A DNA stretch of 64,000 nucleotides from Hymenobacter sedentarius (GTDB taxonomy: Bacteria > Bacteroidota > Bacteroidia > Cytophagales > Hymenobacteraceae). Made by a program: the position numbers and the translations under genes. Numbering within the stretch: position 1 is the first letter of the stretch; each line of letters opens with the position of its first letter. Positions 16,433 through 25,255 of this stretch are shown piece by piece. The DNA is taken from the NCBI RefSeq assembly GCF_001507645.1, contig NZ_CP013909.1, positions 2,170,001 through 2,234,000 of the forward strand, in the 5' to 3' direction. The notes under the pieces were generated by a model. That model was not told where the DNA came from, searched no databases, and saw only the letters and a program-made list of their open reading frames with translations.

Positions 16433-17704
16433 ATGAATACGCCATCGCCTCAGGTTGCCAGTGGTTTTGCCCCCGTGACTACTTCCGACCGGTTTGTGCT
16501 GCTCGACGCGCTGCGGGCCCTGGCCCTGATGGGCGTGTGCTTCGCCAACCTGGAATGGTTTACCGGCTACCGCTTAGTGCCGGAGGCCTTAGCCGCGCAC
16601 TGGCCGCTGGTCGATAAAGTGACGGTGCAGCTCTCGAAGTTGTTCGTCGACGGGAAGGCTTTCGGATTGTTCTCGCTCTTGTTTGGGGTGGGCTTTGCCG
16701 TGCAGCTGCACCGGTCCGAAGCGCGGGGCACCGACGGGGCCCGCTTTTTTGCCCGCCGCCTGGGCATTCTGCTCCTGTTTGGGGCCGTGCACGCGCTGCT
16801 GCTGTGGTACGGCGACATCCTGCAGTGGTACGCGCTGGTGGGGTTTGCCCTGCTGCTTTTCCGCCATTATTCCGACCGGGCGCTGCTGCGCTGGGGCGTG
16901 GGACTATCCTTGACGGGCTTGGTGGTGAACCTGGGCTGGCAGCAGCTGGTGCCCGCGTTGCCGCCGGCCATCCACGATGCCCAGATGGCCCACTTCGTTC
17001 GCATCTTCGCGGGCCCCTCGTACGGCGCCACGCTGGTGGCCAACTGGGACATGTTTTGGGAAGACCAAGTGCTCGGCTGGGGGCCGCCGGTAGCCGGGTG
17101 CTGGATCCTCGCCCGGCTGCTGCTGGGTTACTGCTTCGGGCGCTGGGCCATGCGCACCGGGTTCTTCCAGCAGCCCGCCGCTTACGCACGGCCCCTGCGC
17201 CGGCTTTTTGGCTGGGCGCTGGCGGTGGGGCTGGCCGGCGGGCTCCTGCGGCGGGCCGTGGACCTCCCGTTGCTGGCCCACCACCCCAACCTGGCCGGGT
17301 ACCTTGTGTTGATGAGCAAGGGGTTGCGCGACCCCGCGGCCCTGGCCCTGTCGGTCGCGTATGCCGCAGGGTTTGGCCTGTTGGCCCTGCGCGCCCGCTG
17401 GGCAACCGCCCTTGGGGTGCTGGCCCCGATGGGGCAAATGGCCCTCACCAACTACCTGGTGCAAACCCTGGTGGGCCTGTGGCTGTGCTACGGCTACGGC
17501 TGGGGGCTGGGGCTGATTGGCCACATCGGGCCCTTCGCCAGCGTGGGCGTGTGTGCCGCCGAGGTGCTGGCCCAGCTGGCGTTTAGCCACTGGTGGATGC
17601 GGCGCTTCCGCTTTGGCCCGGCCGAGTGGTTGTGGCGCTCGCTTAGCTACGGGCACTGGCAACCCCTGCGTCGGCCCGTACCAGCGCTGGTCGCGGTTGA
17701 CTAA
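16433..17704 (+). CDS. DUF418 domain membrane protein
   Basis: A 423-residue polytopic membrane protein. ATG 16,433 is chosen because it begins the family signature; the open frame extends upstream to 15,782 only by overlapping the preceding gene in another frame. The N-terminus RFVLLDALRALALMGVCFANL is typical of DUF418 proteins, as is KAFGLFSLLFGVGFAVQLHR. About eight to ten hydrophobic segments follow. The C-terminal DUF418 domain reads LGVLAPMGQMALTNYLVQTLVG and then a WMRRFRFGPAEWLWRSLSYG tail. Members are related to acyltransferase-3-like membrane proteins; their substrate is unknown. Monocistronic. Confidence 0.88.
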   Translation: MNTPSPQVASGFAPVTTSDRFVLLDALRALALMGVCFANLEWFTGYRLVPEALAAHWPLVDKVTVQLSKLFVDGKAFGLFSLLFGVGFAVQLHRSEARGTDGARFFARRLGILLLFGAVHALLLWYGDILQWYALVGFALLLFRHYSDRALLRWGVGLSLTGLVVNLGWQQLVPALPPAIHDAQMAHFVRIFAGPSYGATLVANWDMFWEDQVLGWGPPVAGCWILARLLLGYCFGRWAMRTGFFQQPAAYARPLRRLFGWALAVGLAGGLLRRAVDLPLLAHHPNLAGYLVLMSKGLRDPAALALSVAYAAGFGLLALRARWATALGVLAPMGQMALTNYLVQTLVGLWLCYGYGWGLGLIGHIGPFASVGVCAAEVLAQLAFSHWWMRRFRFGPAEWLWRSLSYGHWQPLRRPVPALVAVD

Positions 17705-17932
17705 TGGGCCCTCGGGGGCAGCCCTGCATCCGCCCAACCCGCACCGGCCCAGTTGTTACCGGACCGCCCGCTCCAGAACCGGCAGGGATTATTCACCGCC
17801 TTCGGGTTCCCGGCCCGCCCGATGGTCCCTGCTCCGACGGCCGGCTAGGTTCTGTTTTTTGAGCAGCATGGTATTCTTAATTAATGAGCACCCACTGTTC
17901 AGAAAACCGGTCCGCAGGTAATTGCGCGCCGT

Positions 17933-18202
17933 TCAGCCAAAGGAGGGCCACGTCCAATAGAGCACCATGCCTTGCAGCAGCGTCAGCAGCAGGGTCACGC
18001 TCCAGAAAGCAGCTTTGCGGTTTTTATGGTGCAGCAGCCACATCGCCGCCCACGCCCCGGGCGCGGCGCCCGGCAGCGTGGCCAGGTGCAGTGTGGTTTC
18101 GGCAATGCGCCGCTGGCCCCGTTGTGCTTTGCGTTTGTCCCAAGCGAAGAGCAGGAAACACAGCAGATTGAACATCAACAGGCCACTCAAGAGGATTTGC
18201 AT
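17933..18202 (-). CDS. DUF1294 small membrane protein
   Basis: An 89-residue membrane protein of the DUF1294 family. The signature is LLFAWDKRKAQRGQRRIAETTLHLATLPGAAPGAWAAMWLLHHKNRKAAF (spread over residues 17-66), with a cytoplasmic WDKRKA loop and an HKNRK motif. Hydrophobic helices lie at residues 3-20, 40-57 and 66-84. Function unknown. The 228 bp between this gene and DUF418 contain nothing clear. Confidence 0.85.
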   Translation of the reverse strand: MQILLSGLLMFNLLCFLLFAWDKRKAQRGQRRIAETTLHLATLPGAAPGAWAAMWLLHHKNRKAAFWSVTLLLTLLQGMVLYWTWPSFG

Positions 18203-18281
18203 GGTGCCCGCAAGTTATACAGCTGCGTTCAAGGAAAGGATTCGAACAGCAAAAGGAGCGTCAAACGCTACCGGAAGCACC

Positions 18282-18315
18282 TGCTGAGTGTGCTCACGTG
18301 CTGAGTGTGCTCACG
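18282..18315. repeat. 17-bp tandem duplication
   Basis: TGCTGAGTGTGCTCACG occurs twice without a gap (18,282-18,298 and 18,299-18,315). Each unit contains a GTGnnCAC-like dyad. It lies 127 bp before the truncated peptidase gene. Confidence 0.7.
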
Positions 18316-18441
18316 CAACAGCACGATTGACCGGGTAGGCTGGGCATGGTTTTATGCTTGCGCTATTAGCTAGCAGACCTCTTCGCCAGTACCTTTCACC
18401 CAGAAAAAAGACTGTTTTCACCTCTATTATCTGCAAAGCCT

Positions 18442-18933
18442 GTGCACAAGTCTTTACTTTCGCTTCCTCTTGCTAGCATTGGACTCTTGACGGCGGTATC
18501 CGCCCAGCAGTTGCCCGCCCTCACAGCGCAGGACTACGCCCGGGCCGAGCGCTTCATGGGGTACAACGCGCTGCCGCTGGTTGACCGCAGCACGAGCCCA
18601 CCCACCTGGCTGGCAGGCGACCGGTTCTGGTATCGGGTGCTCACGCCGCAGGGCAGTGAGTTTGTTCTGGTGGACCCGGTTCGCAAGACCAAAACGGCCG
18701 CCTTCGACCCGGCCAAGCTGGCGGCGGCCCTGGGCACGGCGAGCGGGAAACGCTACGAGGCGGCCCGCCTGCCGTTCCGCACCTTTACCTTCTCGTCCGA
18801 TGGGAAACAGGTCCGCTTCGCGGCCGAGGACAAGAACTGGCTATACGAAGCGGCCAGCGGCCACCCCATGAAGGTCGTCCAAGGGTACTCTGAAATGAGC
18901 AGTCGGAAGCCCGGGGCGAATACTGGATTGTAG
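18442..18933 (+). pseudogene. Truncated S9 prolyl oligopeptidase (N-terminal fragment)
   Basis: This 163-codon frame starts at GTG 18,442 with a signal peptide (MHKSLLSLPLASIGLLTAVSA). It then matches the start of secreted S9 dipeptidyl-peptidase IV-like proteins: AQDYARAERFMGYNALPL, WLAGDRFWYRV, FVLVDPVRKTKTAAFDPAKLAAAL and RLPFRTFTF. Complete family members are 700-900 residues; here the beta-propeller is cut after about 150 residues and the catalytic alpha/beta domain is missing. The reading frame loses family resemblance after about QGYSEMSS and stops at 18,933, just before the integrase island. The gene was probably disrupted when the island arrived or by a later deletion. No peptidase activity is expected. 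Confidence 0.8.
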
Positions 18934-18944
18934 CCGGCGGACGC

Positions 18945-19232
18945 TTACTTCCTATGCTGATAGCGAATATGGCTACGACCAGCCTCTAACATTTTGCTGC
19001 GTTCGAAGTAAATCCTACGCCCTAATCGCACGAAGGGAACGATTCCGTTCTTCTGCCATTCCGTGAGGGTAGTTAAGGAAATACCGAACTCACGGCATGC
19101 CTCCGCTTTAGTGAGGAGTGAGTCGGGGCTGTCGACTTTCGGTGCCCCTGGAGGAATCATCTCGGCGAAAGTCTTGCGGAGGAGTACTTCGAAGGTTTCC
19201 GGGCTGTCGGCCAGGATAACAAGGTGTGCCAT
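18945..19232 (-). CDS. Helix-turn-helix (excisionase-like) protein
   Basis: A small DNA-binding protein of 95 residues from ATG 19,232 (a TTG at 19,256 would add eight). The C-terminal half reads LLTKAEACREFGISLTTLTEW then VPFVRLGRRIYFERSKMLE, the winged-helix layout of the MerR-like/HTH_17 excisionase group in which GRRIYF is the wing. In integrative elements of Bacteroidota such proteins commonly act as recombination directionality factors or regulators. Its place at one end of a low-GC segment with an integrase supports that role; this is inference. Confidence 0.7.
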   Translation of the reverse strand: MAHLVILADSPETFEVLLRKTFAEMIPPGAPKVDSPDSLLTKAEACREFGISLTTLTEWQKNGIVPFVRLGRRIYFERSKMLEAGRSHIRYQHRK

Positions 19233-19305
19233 TGTAGGACCAGGTAGGTGAATCAATGGGGCAAACCTAGCGCTCTATAAACTGTAAGTGCAAGATAAAC
19301 AGTGT

Positions 19306-20106
19306 CTATGCAGGGCGTAGAGCTTTAGGTAAAAGCTCTATAGGTAGTGAAAGCTCTATGTTTGAGCTACCATCTACAAGGCTGTTAATGTGATGGTATT
19401 GGTTCTTTTTTCCTAGACCTGCAAATACCAAAAAATCGAGTTCTCCGACTCCAAGCTTTTCAATCGGAATTTTCGATAATGCGAGTTCAAGAGCTAATGA
19501 GGGGGCTTTACTTGACGTATTTTGAGGAGGGAATACATGGCAAAGGGTCCGGCATAATGCTGCCATGTTGCCTTTGTTTTTACGGTAGGCCAGTAGGCTT
19601 ATGACCCCTCTTCTCTCAAGTATGTATAAAGCCAGCGCCAAAGACGATACAGAACCGCTGAATGGGGCCGTTGCTGTTATGTGGCTATTTTGAGCCTCCT
19701 CTGCCTTAGTTAATCTCTGGCGTTGGTCTTTAATCCACTTGTTGACTTTAGCCACATTTGCTATAAAGCGTTTGCCCGCACCTGGTTCAATTCTGTTGCC
19801 CTGCCTATCAGCTGCCCATCTTTTTTCTGATAGAAGATTTCCTACCAACCCGTCCAAGAGATTACAATCTAAAACGTCACAGTCAGGAAAATGCTGTTGT
19901 AAATTATCAGCTACGTCCTCGGGTGACCACTTGCGGAGTTTGGTTACCAAGTAACTTGGAAATCTGAGGTTATAGGGCCCCGGTGCACTTTTTAGGTAAG
20001 CGGGAGATAACAGCAGGTGGCCTTCGCTGCTAACCTTGAACACTGGTGGAGTGAGAGGATTAGCTAAATCCTTTCTCTCTTGAATCGAGGATGGACGTTC
20101 AGTCAT
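19306..20106 (-). CDS. Hypothetical island protein
   Basis: I do not recognise this 266-residue protein. It has no signal peptide or membrane segment. A basic, helix-rich centre (FIANVAKVNKWIKDQRQRLTKAEEAQN) is followed by SLALALYILERRGVISLLAYRKNKGNM, and the tail is acidic to neutral. Base composition is visibly lower in GC than flanking genes, a sign of transfer. It lies between the excisionase-like gene and the integrase, so cargo, or a replication or mobilisation accessory, are both possible. Confidence 0.65.
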   Translation of the reverse strand: MTERPSSIQERKDLANPLTPPVFKVSSEGHLLLSPAYLKSAPGPYNLRFPSYLVTKLRKWSPEDVADNLQQHFPDCDVLDCNLLDGLVGNLLSEKRWAADRQGNRIEPGAGKRFIANVAKVNKWIKDQRQRLTKAEEAQNSHITATAPFSGSVSSLALALYILERRGVISLLAYRKNKGNMAALCRTLCHVFPPQNTSSKAPSLALELALSKIPIEKLGVGELDFLVFAGLGKKNQYHHINSLVDGSSNIELSLPIELLPKALRPA

Positions 20107-20275
20107 TCACGAAATTAAGCAAGTCACCCAATCCAAAAAAGAGAATAGGAAGGGTTTCACTGCCCGAGTAGGCGGGCATCCCGCTTATGGCGCATCATGC
20201 CACATAGCGTGCACAGCTACCATAAGGAGCAGCATTCTAAGAGCGGTGTCCCGTGAGCTGTCCCGTGAAAAGCAA

Positions 20276-20318
20276 GAGGCCCAACAACTCGCTGATTCAC
20301 AGCATGTTGTTGAGCCTC
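20276..20318 (-). terminator. Hairpin of tRNA-terminator type
   Basis: GAGGCCCAACAAC and GTTGTTGAGCCTC form a 13-bp stem with one mismatch. Read on the reverse strand it follows the tRNA-like 3' end at 20,323-20,350, and the downstream sequence is CTTGCTTTTC. This is how a chromosomal tRNA gene and its terminator would look. Confidence 0.6.
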
Positions 20319-20322
20319 TAAG

Positions 20323-20350
20323 TGGTCGTGTAAGGAGTCGAACCTTTGTG
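20323..20350 (-). tRNA. Possible tRNA 3' end remnant (attachment site)
   Basis: On the reverse strand CAAAGGTTCGACTCCTTAC resembles a T-arm (AAAGG stem, TTCGACT loop, CCTT) and CACGACCA the acceptor 3' end with CCA-like terminus. No D-arm or anticodon arm follows upstream, so only a 3' fragment is present. It lies 145 bp from the integrase start, the usual place of an att core for tyrosine recombinases that use tRNA 3' ends. A complete partner tRNA is not visible in the window. Confidence 0.4.
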
Positions 20351-20494
20351 CCCTGGGTTCTCGATAAATGCCTTAATTACGATTTTTAGGGCATTATTAT
20401 TGGCCGAGCTTCTTAATATTCCAGGCGTTTCCGCTAGATTCCGGTACTAATACGGTACTAGCCCGTATACTTGCTTTAAAAACCAACCTCTCTG

Positions 20495-21760
20495 ATGAAG
20501 GCCCAACTCGTTACCCGAAACCCGGACGCCCGAACTAAAAAGGTCACCATCTACGCTGAGTACCGCTACCAAAATAAGTGTAAGCGGGTGCCCACGGGTA
20601 TCAAGGTGCACGAGAAGCACTGGGACGTCGACAAGAAGATCATCCGGGCCAATGGGACCGACAACGTCGGTAAGGATAATATCCACCTACGCCAGGTACT
20701 GAGCGGCCTAGAAGAGCAGATCAAAAGCCTGTACGTGCAGAACGGAAACGTCCCGCCTACCATTGACCAGTTGAATGCGAACTACCAACAGCAGGCCGCT
20801 GCTCTAGGGCAACAAAACGGAGCACCGGTGCCGCCCGTGACGGTACTAGAGGTATTGAAGGGGTTCATCGACGAGCATGTCGGCTGGGCCAAGTCCACCC
20901 GTGATAACTTCCGCACCCTGCAGGCTAACATTGAGGCTTACCAGGCCGCACATAAATACACCTGGGTCCTAGATGGCCTGACGAACGAAGACATTATCAA
21001 GTGGCAGCACTGGCTGGTGAAGAAGTATGATTACAAGAACTCCACCCTGGGGAAGCGGGTCCGGTTGTTGCGGCAGTTTTTGCAAGAGAAGGGCGCGCCA
21101 GGGGTTCAAACCGGAAAAATCAAACCCTTATACTCGCAGCTGTTAACACCCCCGGTGGTGCTTTACCTGCACGAGATTGAGGCCTTGCAGGACCTCCAGC
21201 TTACTGGGAAATTGGAGCGCGTTCGCGATTTGATGGTGGCGCAGATTTTTTCGGGTCTACGTTTTTCTGACCTTGTTCGTCTGCGGAAAAACCATGTTCA
21301 AAAGGGTCATATTGTAATAATGATGCAGAAGACCGGCCTGACCGTTCGGGTGCCCATCTTTCGTCAACTGCGGGAAATCATCGAAAAATATACGCACGAT
21401 GACCAAGGTGGCGAGCTTATGCTACCCCAGCTCAGCAACCAAAAGTTCAACGACTACATCAAGGAGCTTTGCCAGTTGGTGCCGGCCCTGCACGAACCGG
21501 TCGTCATTGAGTCTAAAAAACGAGACCGGATGGAGACTACCCAGGTGCCGAAGTGGAAACTCATCTCCAGCCACAGCAGCCGTCGGAGTTTTTGCACCTT
21601 GTGTTTGGATATGGGTTACTCCGTGAAGCAGGTCATGCCCTGGAGCGGCCATCGCAGCTTCGCGGCCTTTTCGCGATACATTGGCTTGACAGATATCAAG
21701 GAAGACGCAGGTGCCGATTTCGACACCCGTTACAAAGCCAAGCTTGCAGGAGAGTCCTGA
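20495..21760 (+). CDS. Tyrosine recombinase (island integrase)
   Basis: A 421-residue site-specific tyrosine recombinase of the Bacteroidota phage-integrase type. The N-terminus (residues 1-85; TKKVTIYAEYRYQNKCKRVPTGIKV) is an arm-binding domain, residues about 110-210 are the SAM-like core-binding domain, and the catalytic domain follows. Catalytic residues are visible: R256 in IFSGLRFSDL, H360 and R363 in SSHSSRRSF, H386 in WSGHRSF and nucleophile Y395 in SRYIGL. It should integrate and excise the surrounding element. The start at 20,495 fits the family. Confidence 0.92.
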   Translation: MKAQLVTRNPDARTKKVTIYAEYRYQNKCKRVPTGIKVHEKHWDVDKKIIRANGTDNVGKDNIHLRQVLSGLEEQIKSLYVQNGNVPPTIDQLNANYQQQAAALGQQNGAPVPPVTVLEVLKGFIDEHVGWAKSTRDNFRTLQANIEAYQAAHKYTWVLDGLTNEDIIKWQHWLVKKYDYKNSTLGKRVRLLRQFLQEKGAPGVQTGKIKPLYSQLLTPPVVLYLHEIEALQDLQLTGKLERVRDLMVAQIFSGLRFSDLVRLRKNHVQKGHIVIMMQKTGLTVRVPIFRQLREIIEKYTHDDQGGELMLPQLSNQKFNDYIKELCQLVPALHEPVVIESKKRDRMETTQVPKWKLISSHSSRRSFCTLCLDMGYSVKQVMPWSGHRSFAAFSRYIGLTDIKEDAGADFDTRYKAKLAGES

Positions 21761-21853
21761 TTCTACACGAGTGTTAAGGGCTGATTTAAGCACGTTGGGA
21801 AGCCGAGCGCACGAGGGGCATGTGCTTGTGCTGAGCTTGTTGCGTGGCTGCTG

Positions 21854-22531
21854 CTACGGGGTCTGCTTTGACTCCGTCCACCAAATGAGGTGAGCCCCGA
21901 TGCACTCCAAAATTGCCGTCATGGCCTCGGTGCCTTCTATCCGCGACTCATCCTGGACGAACCGGTCCCCTCGGGCGATGGAGTGTTGAACCACGCCCAG
22001 TTCCTGATTGGTCGCCATGGTGGAAAACGAGATGTGCTTCTGACTGAAGTGCACGAACCCCGACGTCTGGTTGTAAACATCGAGCACCCACGGGTACTGC
22101 ACGGCCACGACGTCGCGCAGGTGGGCATCCCGCAACAGGGTGCCATGCTTGTCTTTTAATTGATTCACCTTCGTGCCATTCATGACGGACCGCGCAAAGT
22201 CGTTCGGGTCGCTGACCATCCACAAGGCCGCGTAGCGGAGCAGCGAGTCGAGGTGCAGCCGAACCACGTGCGCTGCGCCAAGGTAGTTGTTACTGCGAAC
22301 CATGCCATTGAAGCCGGCGATGAGCGCCAGCGACCGGTTGACGATGGCCATGGAGTAGATATCGATGAACGAGAGCCCAGGTCGGCCGTCTACCGGGACC
22401 ACCATCTTTTTGGTTAAGGCCAGCAGGTGTTGCTCCTGGCGCTGCAGAGCAGACAGGGCGTCGAGTAAGGGTTGGGTCATACCGGTAGGGAAGAGGGTAT
22501 CTGTTTTATTACTATTCCAATCCCGATGCAT
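21854..22531 (-). CDS. Hypothetical island cargo protein
   Basis: A 225-residue cytoplasmic protein without a recognised family. It appears all-helical. HVVRLHLDSLLRYAALWMVSDP and LDVYNQTSGFVHFSQKH recall the R-D and SxxVH positions of HEPN-like or DUF5677-like proteins, but I cannot confirm that. The gene faces the integrase convergently and would be cargo of the island. If it is HEPN-like, an RNase or host-interference role would be conceivable; this is only inference. ATG 22,531 is used; ATG 22,480 is an alternative. Confidence 0.6.
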   Translation of the reverse strand: MHRDWNSNKTDTLFPTGMTQPLLDALSALQRQEQHLLALTKKMVVPVDGRPGLSFIDIYSMAIVNRSLALIAGFNGMVRSNNYLGAAHVVRLHLDSLLRYAALWMVSDPNDFARSVMNGTKVNQLKDKHGTLLRDAHLRDVVAVQYPWVLDVYNQTSGFVHFSQKHISFSTMATNQELGVVQHSIARGDRFVQDESRIEGTEAMTAILECIGAHLIWWTESKQTP

Positions 22532-22581
22532 ATGTACGTCTTGGCCGCTAACGAATCAGATTGTGCCAAGACGAAATGATC

Positions 22582-22730
22582 GTGGCTGTTGCAGAACCTC
22601 TCATTGTGCCTGAAATCTCCGCTGGTTGCGGAGTTAGGGAGTAGATAAGCGGCGAAAACGGCCGTTTTGGTGCTCGTTCGGTGGAATAGCGCGAGCCGCG
22701 TGGCTGCTGCCCGGGTTGTGCAACAGCCAC
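22582..22730. mobile_element. MITE-like element, copy C (149 bp)
   Basis: Ends GTGGCTGTTGCAGAAC and GTTGTGCAACAGCCAC (one mismatch). The flanks are GATC on the left and GACC on the right, and the right flank continues as the motif GACCGTTTTACTAAAC (22,731-22,746). It lies between the island and the M28 peptidase gene. The following 22,747-22,930 holds no gene. Confidence 0.72.
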
Positions 22731-22930
22731 GACCGTTTTACTAAACGCACGTTCAAGATGCCTTCTCGGTGCTCTGGAGGCCGCTTTTAAACGATTAACG
22801 TGCTATATTATCCGTTTCCTGAGATGGCCCCATTTAACCAACTACCTGGCCATAACCCTAAACAGGTTCGATGAAAGCCCCTATTTGCTAGCCCGCTTCA
22901 ACTTCCTGGTTATCCTTTTTTTCTCTTTTC

Positions 22931-24622
22931 ATGTTGCGAAAACTATTTTTTGCCGCTGCTTTCGTTTTGGCTTGTGCCAACTGGGCGATGGCACAAGACA
23001 AGCCGACGATTAAAATCAAAACGAAGGCGAAGCCGGGCAAGACCGCCACCGCCCATACGCCAGCCCCGGCTTCCGCACCCGCCCCGGCGACCGACTTTTC
23101 GCTGCGCTATGCTTCCGGTATCACGGCCGAGGATTTACGCCAGCACCTGAGCATCCTGGCTTCGGATGAGTACGAAGGCCGCGAAACCGGCAAAAAGGGC
23201 CAGAAAATGGCGGCCGAATACATCCGCAAGCAGTTCACGGCCCCGGGCCTGACGGGGCCGGTGAAGGATTCGGACAGCCCGTGCCTGCAGCATTTCACGG
23301 TGAACCGACTGCGCCTGGACCCGAGCACATCGGTGAAAATCGGCGGCAAGACGTTCGTGCTCAATAAGGATTTTTACGCCGTCGCGAATGGCACCTTGGC
23401 CACGGCCACGCCCGTGCAGCCCGTGTTTGCCGGCTATGGCATTCAGGCCGCGGGCTATACTGATTTCGCCGCTGCCGGCGACCTCCACGGCAAGGACTTG
23501 CTGCTGCTGGGTGAACCCACGGGCAAAGACGGCAAGCCCCTGCGCAAAGACGATAAGACCGGGCTGATGTTTGGTGACCTGGGTTTTCAGGGGGTGGTGG
23601 ACCGAATGGTCGCCATTCGGCCCTTAAAGCCGCGGAGCTTATTCTGTATTGAGCCCACTGCGGAGGCATTCGAACAAGTACCCAAAACGTTTTCTTACCT
23701 GCTCGGCCTCGAACAGCTGACTTTCCCGGATGCGCCGGACCGCAAGGGCCCTCCAAATCTGTTCATCGTCTCGCCCGAGATGGGCGCCGCGCTGCTGAGC
23801 ACCAACGCCGCCGGCCTGGCCAACTACCAGCAGGCAGTCGCCGCGGCGGGCAAGCCCATAGTCTCGTCCTTCAAGCCCGCCGCGGCCATTGTGCAAACGG
23901 TTGAGAAGAAAGAACCTTTCACGACCGAAAACGTGCTTGGCTTTCTGGAAGGCAGCGACAAAAAGGATGAAATCCTGGTCGTCTCGGCCCACTATGACCA
24001 CCTGGGCATCAAAGACGGCAAGGTGTTCAACGGCGCCGACGAAGACGGCTCCGGCACGGTAAGCGTGCTGGAAATGGCCCAGGCCTTCGCCCAGGCCAAG
24101 AAAGACGGCCACGGCCCGCGCCGCAGCATCCTGTTCTTGGCCAACACCGGCGAAGAGGAAGGCCAGCTCGGCTCGCAGTACTACACCAGCCACCCGGTTT
24201 TTCCGCTCGAAAACACGGTTGCTGACCTCAACATCGACATGGTGGGCCGCGTCGATAGCGTGCACCGGGGCAAGGGCGACTACGTCTACCTGGTCGGCGA
24301 CGACAAGCTCAGCTCGGTGCTGCACACGCTCAGCGAGGCCACGAATCAGAAATACAACCCCGTGGCCCTGGACTACAAGTACAACGACCCCAACGATCCC
24401 GCGCGCATCTACTACCGCTCCGACCACTATCAGTTTGCCAAGCACCAGGTGCCGGTGATTTTTTACTACTCCGGCGGGCACCCGCAGTTCCATCAGCCCA
24501 CCGACGACGTGGACCTGATTGATTTCCCCGCCATGGCCCGCCGCGACCAGCTCATCTTCCACACGGCCTGGGAGCTGGCCAACCGCGACCGCCGTGTGGT
24601 AGTTGACTCCAATAAGCCGTAG
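22931..24622 (+). CDS. Secreted M28-family zinc aminopeptidase
   Basis: A 563-residue metallopeptidase. A signal peptide (MLRKLFFAAAFVLACANWAMAQ) is followed by a low-complexity Lys/Ala/Pro linker. A cap region with HLSILASDEYEGRETGKKGQKMAAEYI begins the M28 fold, and an inserted protease-associated-like domain spans residues about 125-310. The metal ligands are clear: H354 in SAHYDHLG, Asp in GADEDGSGTV, Glu-Glu in NTGEEEGQLGS, Asp in NIDMVGRVD and His in QFHQPTDD. It should remove N-terminal residues from peptides in the periplasm. Monocistronic. Confidence 0.93.
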   Translation: MLRKLFFAAAFVLACANWAMAQDKPTIKIKTKAKPGKTATAHTPAPASAPAPATDFSLRYASGITAEDLRQHLSILASDEYEGRETGKKGQKMAAEYIRKQFTAPGLTGPVKDSDSPCLQHFTVNRLRLDPSTSVKIGGKTFVLNKDFYAVANGTLATATPVQPVFAGYGIQAAGYTDFAAAGDLHGKDLLLLGEPTGKDGKPLRKDDKTGLMFGDLGFQGVVDRMVAIRPLKPRSLFCIEPTAEAFEQVPKTFSYLLGLEQLTFPDAPDRKGPPNLFIVSPEMGAALLSTNAAGLANYQQAVAAAGKPIVSSFKPAAAIVQTVEKKEPFTTENVLGFLEGSDKKDEILVVSAHYDHLGIKDGKVFNGADEDGSGTVSVLEMAQAFAQAKKDGHGPRRSILFLANTGEEEGQLGSQYYTSHPVFPLENTVADLNIDMVGRVDSVHRGKGDYVYLVGDDKLSSVLHTLSEATNQKYNPVALDYKYNDPNDPARIYYRSDHYQFAKHQVPVIFYYSGGHPQFHQPTDDVDLIDFPAMARRDQLIFHTAWELANRDRRVVVDSNKP

Positions 24623-24635
24623 TCGCTCCTTCAAC

Positions 24636-24674
24636 TGAACGGAGCGCGTTTACGCCACCACCGGTTGAGTAAAC
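24636..24674. repeat. Interspersed motif, long unoccupied form
   Basis: TGAACGGAGCGCGTT starts a 39-bp copy that continues ACGCCACCACC and ends GGTTGAGTAAAC. The GTTTAC at 24,649-24,654 faces GTAAAC at 24,669-24,674. The same first 15 bases occur at 25,229-25,243, where the 149-bp element D splits the repeat, so this looks like an empty site. Confidence 0.65.
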
Positions 24675-24721
24675 GACGGGGGTTTCTGCGTGGCCTGTGG
24701 GTTGCCGACACGGCGGGGCCG

Positions 24722-25177
24722 TTAGTAAAACTGCCGGTTGTACGCTTCGATGGCCTTGGCATAGTGGTTGTTGGCGGCTCCGACATAAAGGCTGCCAAAA
24801 AGGGCGGCCAGTGAAAAAGAAAACGCGACCGGAGCTTTGCTGAAGTTGGAACTAGACACGTTTTTTTGCCGGTCGACTTGCAAGCCGCCCACGACGGTCG
24901 ACGCCACAAACACGGGCAGCAGCCCGAGCAGCGCGAGCCGCCGTTGCGCCCGGTCCTTACGCAACTCTTCGGCGGCGGGCGGGTAGCGGCGCAACAGCCG
25001 GGTCACCGTGGCCGTCGTCAGGGGTTCTTGGTTGACGGTGTAGAACGCGCGGGAATACCGGCCGTTAGGCACGACGTTCAGGTGGATGGCGCTGTCCGCC
25101 CACACGGCGGGGGCGGGCGCTTGGGCATGGCCCGCGAAGGACCCAAAGCCCAGCAGCAGGGCGAGTAACGTTTTCAT
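24722..25177 (-). CDS. Hypothetical exported membrane protein
   Basis: A 151-residue protein with a signal peptide (MKTLLALLLGFGSFAGHAQA) from ATG 25,177; the longer frame from 25,246 would run through the repeat and is unlikely. After an exported segment with PLTTATVTRLLRRYPPAAEELRK come two hydrophobic helices (ALLGLLPVFVASTVVGGL and FSFSLAALFGSLYVGAA). The organisation resembles small Bacteroidota proteins of unknown function. Convergent with the M28 gene. Confidence 0.65.
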   Translation of the reverse strand: MKTLLALLLGFGSFAGHAQAPAPAVWADSAIHLNVVPNGRYSRAFYTVNQEPLTTATVTRLLRRYPPAAEELRKDRAQRRLALLGLLPVFVASTVVGGLQVDRQKNVSSSNFSKAPVAFSFSLAALFGSLYVGAANNHYAKAIEAYNRQFY

Positions 25178-25255
25178 GACGCCAAGGTGTTGAATCTCAG
25201 GTGTGGATAGGGTGAGCCCTCCATTGAATGAACGGAGCGCGTTCACGTCACGACC

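Noticed and set aside
18211..18260. Possible second tRNA end (GTTCGAATCC on the reverse strand)
   Set aside because: The bases around it do not form a T-stem or acceptor, and the match is limited to the common loop sequence.
21854..22531. Calling the island cargo gene a defence gene
   Set aside because: Only weak resemblance to HEPN-like positions; no second component or known defence domain nearby.
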